Shown: one piece after another, positions 58,820-64,000 of the stretch
How the letters are laid out: each line of letters begins with the position of its first letter
Numbering within the stretch: the first letter of the stretch is position 1
Assembly (NCBI GenBank): GCA_015680685.1
Contig: MNCI01009457.1
Coordinates: 2,303-66,302, forward strand
Direction of reading: 5' to 3'
Length of the DNA: 64,000 nucleotides
Source: Gnetum montanum
Taxonomy: Eukaryota > Streptophyta > Gnetopsida > Gnetales > Gnetaceae
The notes under the pieces: model-generated
What the model was told of the DNA's origin: nothing
The model's input: the letters and a program-made list of their open reading frames with translations, nothing else
Database searches by the model: none
Made by a program: the position numbers and the translations under genes

Positions 58820-59235
58820 TTTATTTGTAGATTGTTGGGAACAAACCATTCAAGGCTCCTCTAGATTCAGGTTCTGGTGTTATTTTGATTTCTCATGAGA
58901 TATATACTACCTGGAACCTACCTTCTCTTAAGAAGAGCAACATTAGATTAGAATTTGCAAACTAGTCCATCACTATTTCATTAGGAATGGTAGAAGACAT
59001 TGTGATCGTTGTCTATGGGTGGTCTTATCTTGTTGACTTCATAGTAATCAAAGTGGAGAACTATAAAGGAGACTTCCCAATCATCATGGGAAGAGCATGG
59101 CTAAGCACAGTAGATGAAAGAATGGGCATAAGAGATCTTTCCATCAAAATATCTAAAGAAAATGCATTTGAAAAAATTGAGAAGAAGAGAATTTCATGCA
59201 TCACGTACAGTGATAGTGGGTGTAATTATGTGTAG
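58820..59235 (+). pseudogene. Gypsy retropepsin
   Basis: PLDSGSGVILISHEIYTTWN at about 58858-58918 holds an intact DSG active site. The frame 58987-59235 then reads through VEDIVIVVYGWSY, DFPIIMGRAWLSTVDERMG and IEKKRISCITYSDSG. Only one clear stop (near 58963, TAG for Gln) interrupts it. Confidence 0.8.
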
Positions 59236-59540
59236 AAACTTTGGGCCATCAAGCAAGCATCCATCTCTACATGCAAATAGTATGTTCTAGAAGCAAAAAT
59301 TCAAAGGTGTCTGTACACAGTAGCCACAAAATAGGAGGGCACCCAGTGGCTTATCGTTGATTCAAAAAGTAGCACACTGTGCATAGAACCAACTGAGAGC
59401 CTAACATGTGAATATGTCATGAGCATGGATATACTTGAGCAAGTTCATCACCAACTATCTGATGATATAAACAACGATATCTATTGGGGAGAGTTGGAAA
59501 TTCTTGAAAACTTCAAGTAACAGCCCCTTGAACTAAAAAT

Positions 59541-59790
59541 GCTACTAGTTGGAATGGAATATGTATTTTTGAAAAAATAAGAAGCTAGTTACAATTAATG
59601 CAAGACTTGCTCCAAAATAGAAAGAGATGCTATTGAAGGTAGTTGAAAGATGGTCAGCAGCTTTTGCTTTGTCATATCTTAAAGGTAAAAACCAAACATT
59701 AGCAATCAATGGAGTACAGTTCATACCATCTTCGAAACACTTATTAAGTGACGAATCAAACAAAGTAATCAAACACACAAAGAAATGAAA
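59541..59790 (+). pseudogene. N-terminal start of gypsy RT, truncated
   Basis: Plus-strand reading gives KLVTINARLAPK, LLKVVERWSAAFALSYLKG and NQTLAINGVQFIPSSK. This aligns with the RT approach region of the 12.8-kb element (EVINKWSIAFAWSCPELTG, 22911 downward). It stops near 59790, where the spacer of the oppositely oriented element begins. Confidence 0.65.
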
Positions 59791-60315
59791 AACTATAAAT
59801 GATGTTGTAAAAAAAAGCAAGAAAAGTCAAAGAAATTTGTAAAAAAAATGTGTAAAACAAAAATGTGTAGAAAAAAATGTGTAAAAAAAAATTTAAAAAG
59901 AACTGAGGGTCTCAAATGATTAGCATAGGTGGCGATCTCCCCCAAGACTGAATTGAAATGGAGAGATCCAAAATAGTGAATGAGATCATCCTCTCTCAAA
60001 TGTGCTATGTGCATAGACCATTCTAGGTTCATGATAAGGGTTAGTTGGTTGCACACACACTAATATTCTCCTATCGGAGTACTCATTTGGATTTTCTAAG
60101 AGTTTCCAACTTCCCTCGATTGGTGGTTTCAAATTAAGTGTTGGAAGTTGGCAACACTCTTGCTCCAGTGCATTTATGCTTCCTTCATGGGTGTAAGTTG
60201 GTCCCCCAGTTAGTTCCATGCATATTGGTGGGTTGCTCTTTTGATTAGCTATCAACCACTAGGTGTTCTCTTGTTGTGTGGTTGCTACATATAGGCACTT
60301 TTGTATGTTCACTTC

Positions 60316-60745
60316 CTAGGCACACCGATTGCATGCAGGAGATGTTGAACACTCCTGTATGCTATCACCATTTGTATCACTATATGTGATGCATGGAACC
60401 TTCTTCTTCTTGATCTTTCCATAATTATTTTCCATAGATATTTCTAGGGAAAGATCATGGATTCCTAGGCATGCATTCACAGTACTTAGCCATGCCCTTC
60501 CCATTATTATTGGGAAGTCCCCCTTGTCATTGTTGACTTGTATCACTAGGAAATTAGTTGGGTATGACCGACCATATACAGTGGTAACAATGTCCTCCAC
60601 CAATCCCAAGGGAATAGTGATGGACTGGTCAGCCATCTCTAAGTGAATATTGCTCTTCTTTAGTGGAGGCAGGATCCAGGCTTTATACATTTCTTGTGAT
60701 ATCAAGTTGACTTCAGAACCTGAGTCAAGAAGAGCTTTACATGGT
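60316..60745 (-). pseudogene. Gypsy retropepsin, almost intact
   Basis: The reading runs ALLDSGSEVNLISQEMYKAW, then PPLKKSNIHLEMADQSIT, DFPIIMGRAWLSTVNAC and CITYSDTNGDSIQEC. The DSG active site and IMGRAWL flap region are intact, and the 129-residue frame 60705-60316 has no stop. A cysteine-rich tail follows (CSTSPACNRCA). It is the best-preserved protease in the window. Confidence 0.8.
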
Positions 60746-61039
60746 TCATTCCTAGCAACTTAGAGGTAGATTAGGGGACTTCTAGGATTAGAGAATTTCC
60801 TAGGAAGGTGGCCCACCTTGATCCAGTTAGTGACGGTATGTGTTAACATAACCGTATGCATTGAGCTCTATTGTTGGTTTGAAGGGAGCTCCAAAGCCTT
60901 ATCTGATGGAGGAACATTCAGAGGCTCAACCACTTGTGGTTGTGAGAGCTTGTTTTGACTGTTGGTTCTGAAGAAAGGTCTTCTCCTTGTATGGTTGTCA
61001 GAATCAGTAGTGGGTTAAAGGTTTACAACTCTCGTAGTA

Positions 61040-63387
61040 GTGTGTTGCTGCGGTTGAGTGGGAAGTTCCCCTTACATCGTTGGAGCAGGTGGTAGTGGAG
61101 CTATCAGTGTAAGAGTTGCAGCTAGGTTTGGAGGATGGTATGGATGTGGTGTGTCTCTCCCAGGAGAAGGAGTCTTATAGTACTCCAGATCTTGGTAGTA
61201 ACGTTGTGGGGTCACGTGACCAACAGAGTCACTTTGAGAGATTGGCTGCTGCATGTAATAGCCATATGGATCCAGTTTCCAGTAAGGGTATTATTGCCTT
61301 GGAGGTGGCATCCCCCATGACTGTGGGTATTTCAACTACTAGTTTTGCTCCATAGGTTGTGACGGAGTTCCACTTGGATAATACGTTAACGGTTGGTGGA
61401 ACTGCCTTGGGTTACCTTGGGGATAAGGTAACCGACGAGGTGCTTGCCGTTTGTTAAGTCTTGGGTTGAGTGCATACATCCCAGACTCTTGTAGATGTGA
61501 GATTATTGGGCAACATTCCTTAGGATGGTCATATTGGCAGATCTCACATCCACCGTCATTGTCTATATCCAAATCCACAACCTCTTCAATGATAGCTATT
61601 TTACCCTTACCTTTGTTACGTGCATGGTCCAAATCCCTCTTCTTTTTCTTATCATGGTCACTACTTCGCTCCTTAGACTCCTTTATGATTTTTAAAATAG
61701 TTTCAAATCTACTATCTAAGGAGTCCCACATTTGATCTACCTTAGCTAACACTTCTATTGTTAATTTTTGAGGCGACAAGGTTTTCCTACTCACCAACTC
61801 TTCGAGTGGTGACTCATCCTCCCCCTCACAGAATCTCACTCCCCTCTTTCGAGGGGAAGGATTGCGGTTATACTCTTCCGTTCTTTCTCTATTACGTAGC
61901 TCTCCTTCTTCCTTAGCTACTTGCTCGAACAATCTATGAACCTCATGGGACCTAAGTTTAGATAATTTCCCTTGGGCATATGTCCCAAGGGTTCTCCTGG
62001 TTTCATGTCTTATCCCATCTACAAGATGGTGTAGTTGATCCCACTGTGAGTAACCATGGCCTGGGAAACGATGTAACAGTGCATAATATCGGCCCATGGC
62101 AACATCTAAGGATTCATGAGTTCCCTGCTTCCATCTTTGGATCTATTTTCATAAGTTGGACACTTGGGAGTACGTTTGATATTTATCATTAAACAGTTCT
62201 AGCATTGTACTCCACCTCCTAATGGTTTCTAGTTCTAAGGACCGGTACTAGTTTTCCGCTTCTTTTATGAGTGTCCTTGGGAACAACTTTAATTTTTGCC
62301 ACTTATTCTCAATATTATGCAAGGTACAAGCATCGTGAAATTCCTACAAGTGGTTCTGCAGATCATCATTTTATCCCCCCTCAAATCGTGGAATATTATT
62401 CATGTCCAGTCTCTTGATCCGACTATCTTTTTGGTGCCTTGTAGGTATTCTAACAGCCTCTGTAATGTCTAACATGCATCAAGTTGAAAGTAGGGGTTCT
62501 TCATGGTCATTTCTTTCATGGCATCTATGATTTCTATGTGGTTCCCTACTTTCCTTTCTTCCATGTCGTGATTCCCTAGAATGGCCTTGTCCTCACTCTT
62601 GACTCTCTTGTCAAGGTTTCTCATTTTGCTTACCCTTATCCTCATGGTGAGGTTCCTTATGACTGCATCCTGATGTTGAAGGAGAGGGTGAATGTTGCGA
62701 TGAAGGGGAAGAGGAAGGAGAACCATCGCCATGATGATGTTTCCTACCTTCCCTTTGGTGATCTCGAGGCCGATTGTGATGACGATCAGAATGTTCATCC
62801 TTATCTTGTGTTTGTGTTCCCTCATTGAACACTTGGTGTTCATGGGGATTAGAACTAGGCTTGTGTATCGTGGAGTGAAGGTTCTGATACACCACCTCCT
62901 CAGTATTGTTAGGAGGGGGAACATATTTTTGTGGAGAACCTATTGAAATAGGTTCACCACCCTTAATTTCGCTTATGATGGGGGAAGCATTATGGAGTCC
63001 TTTGCCCTTCAACGATGTGTGATAACTCTCCTTCCGTGAGTTCCGTTGACATTACACTTTTTTGGGATGGTAGTCCCTTGCATTGTAATTGCATGCAACA
63101 TACTCGGCGTATAATTGTGACATGCCTATTCATGCAAGGACATGAAGGAGCATGTTGGGGGCAACTCTTTCTGGAGGCAACACTATGTTACCCTCCAAGT
63201 CTCTCCAATGCAGTTGTTCATCTTGATGGAAGAAAAAGGTAAAGTTAGGTATATATTCATCGTGATGAACATATACCACACTGAATTGTTGAGGAATTGG
63301 CAGATTTTGGTTATGTGCATGATGCCGCCGACTGTCTCTAGTGTTGGTCCTAAGTGGTGAAGTGCTTTTGTGTGGAGAAGAAGACAT
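61040..63387 (-). pseudogene. Gypsy gag, best-preserved copy
   Basis: ATG (reverse complement 63385-63387) opens MSSSPHKSTSPLRTNTRDSR, then HHDEYIPNFTFFFHQDEQLH and WRDLEGNIVLPPERVAPNML. A Ser/His-rich region with DRHHNRPRDHQREGRKHH lies at 62611-63012. The open 252-residue frame 62097-61339 carries the rest of the gag core (MGRYYALLHRFPGHGYS), the helix KSKERSSDHDKKKKRDLDH-type region and the knuckle CEICQYDHPKECCP at about 61530-61560. Frame breaks separate three blocks. The protein would package element RNA; the C-terminal tail is Pro/Gln/Tyr-rich. Confidence 0.8.
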
Positions 63388-63478
63388 TATAGTCTTGTTC
63401 GGTGTGATGTTTACCGTTATGTTATTTTTCTTGATTAACCTTAAGGGTTCGTTTAAGCTCCCAATGATGTGNGACACG

Positions 63479-63893
63479 TGCTTGAAGTGGTTGTACTGAA
63501 TGCACTTAACTAGGAGTTGAGGGTTGAGAGAGATTAATTATCTATAAAAGCATTTAAGCATTTAACATTAATTCAATCCTAATTAGCTTAGTCCATGCAC
63601 TACAAGGTTTATCAGAAATTTCATCTTTATTTCCATACACAAATGTGTGCTTAGGTACAAATTGCTCGAATAAAGATCCATTCACTTTGAGACTCCTATT
63701 GTGGGCACATGGAAATTATTCTATCTCTGGAATGGTAAAAATGCCAAAGTTTCACTAAGGGTCTAGATTTAGATGATCTTACAAGGGGAAGCTACCTCTT
63801 ATTTATAGACAAGACGATGGGTTGTGATATCACGTACGCGATATCGCAGGGGCCAACGTGATATCGTGTCCTATGCGATATCGTGTCCCATCA
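63479..63893 (-). mobile_element. Partial gypsy LTR with GATATC array
   Basis: The minus strand starts TGATGGGACA. Four GATATC motifs at 63826, 63840, 63860 and 63877 lie upstream of TATAAATA (reverse complement 63800-63807). The block 63590-63640 matches 27035-27075 in the 12.8-kb element's LTR. About 450 bp (R-U5) expected next to the single N at 63472 are missing. Confidence 0.75.
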
Positions 63894-64000
63894 GTTATTA
63901 TTATTATTTTTCTTAATGATGTTGACTTTAGGATTTGTTACAACATCATTATATAATTTCACTAACTCTTAGGTAGCACATGTAGCTAACTAAAGTCCCT
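63894..64000 (-). mobile_element. Leader of another minus-strand gypsy element (window edge)
   Basis: These 107 bases match 26411-26515, the (TTA)n-containing leader between PBS and gag of the 12.8-kb element, and end at the beginning of the PBS (gtccct). The LTR of this element should lie just outside the window. The element at 59770-63893 sits inside it. Confidence 0.7.

Larger units (their letters stand above)
59770..63893 (-). mobile_element. Minus-strand gypsy deletion derivative (gag-PR, no RT/RNase H/integrase)
   Basis: On the minus strand: a partial LTR (63479-63893), gag (63387 to about 61040), protease (60745-60316), then directly the post-integrase spacer seen at 19950-20340 of the 12.8-kb element (here 60060-59770). 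The segment that would carry RT, RNase H and integrase is missing between about 60240 and 60060. The gag has long open stretches, so this is one of the younger copies. Its 3' LTR is not present; it is broken against the plus-strand element. Confidence 0.75.

Noticed and set aside
61339-62097. 252-residue frame as a stand-alone host gene
   Set aside because: It encodes the gag core and zinc knuckle of the minus-strand gypsy element, so it is part of the transposon.

Overview
The window reads as nuclear DNA of a seed plant with a large, repeat-packed genome. A gymnosperm or other giant-genome plant is my guess; no sequence feature proves it. It is AT-rich, eukaryotic and dominated by decayed LTR retrotransposons. 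These are mainly Ty3/gypsy elements of Athila/Tat type with a tRNA-Asp-type primer binding site, plus one Ty1/copia-type element with a tRNA-iMet site. I see no bacterial operons, CRISPR array, rRNA gene or intact tRNA gene. Only one plausible host gene is visible, a three-exon gene at 42752-43557.

Layout. 1-2.6 kb: tandem duplications, a GC-rich minisatellite, a TATA-bearing LTR-like piece and a decayed coiled-coil ORF. 2.6-8.9 kb: a minus-strand gypsy remnant (gag and protease) with a tandem-repeat leader and a hairpin-rich promoter/LTR-like region. 8.95-12.05 kb: the 3' part (ORF2 and LTR) of a plus-strand gypsy element. 14.6-27.4 kb: a nearly complete 12.8-kb minus-strand element with two LTRs, PBS, gag, protease, RT, RNase H, integrase and ORF2, flanked by ATATA. 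29.0-41.3 kb: a 1.8-2 kb sequence duplicated in tandem, containing a SINE-like unit and a Helitron-like helicase scrap. Its second copy is split by a complete 8.5-kb plus-strand LTR element (30963-39446) with a perfect AGAAG target duplication; that element has gag and ORF2 but no pol. 42.7-43.6 kb: the host gene. 44.6-46.1 kb: SINE-like pieces and a 1.3-kb foldback element with about 265-bp inverted arms. 46.8-48.0 kb: a minus-strand LINE reverse transcriptase remnant. 49.6-50.2 kb: a plus-strand gypsy PR/RT scrap cut by a minus-strand copia-type element (50.2-55.3 kb, gag only). The 5' LTR of that copia element is in turn cut by a plus-strand gypsy element (55.26-59.8 kb), which abuts a minus-strand gypsy deletion derivative (59.8-63.9 kb). 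The last 107 bases are the leader of a further minus-strand element.

How the parts relate. The gypsy elements at 9-12, 14.6-27.4, 31-39.4, 55-60 and 60-64 kb share LTR ends (TGATGA...TCATCA type), a tRNA-Asp-like PBS and a related gag; three of them share an extra 3' ORF2. They look like one superfamily in which the 14.6-27.4 kb element carries the enzymatic pol domains and the others are deletion or non-autonomous derivatives. All coding regions except the host gene carry stops or frameshifts, with many CAG-to-TAG and CpG-type changes expected from long-term cytosine methylation. Several single-N joins are flanked by exact duplicates and look like uncollapsed assembly overlaps.
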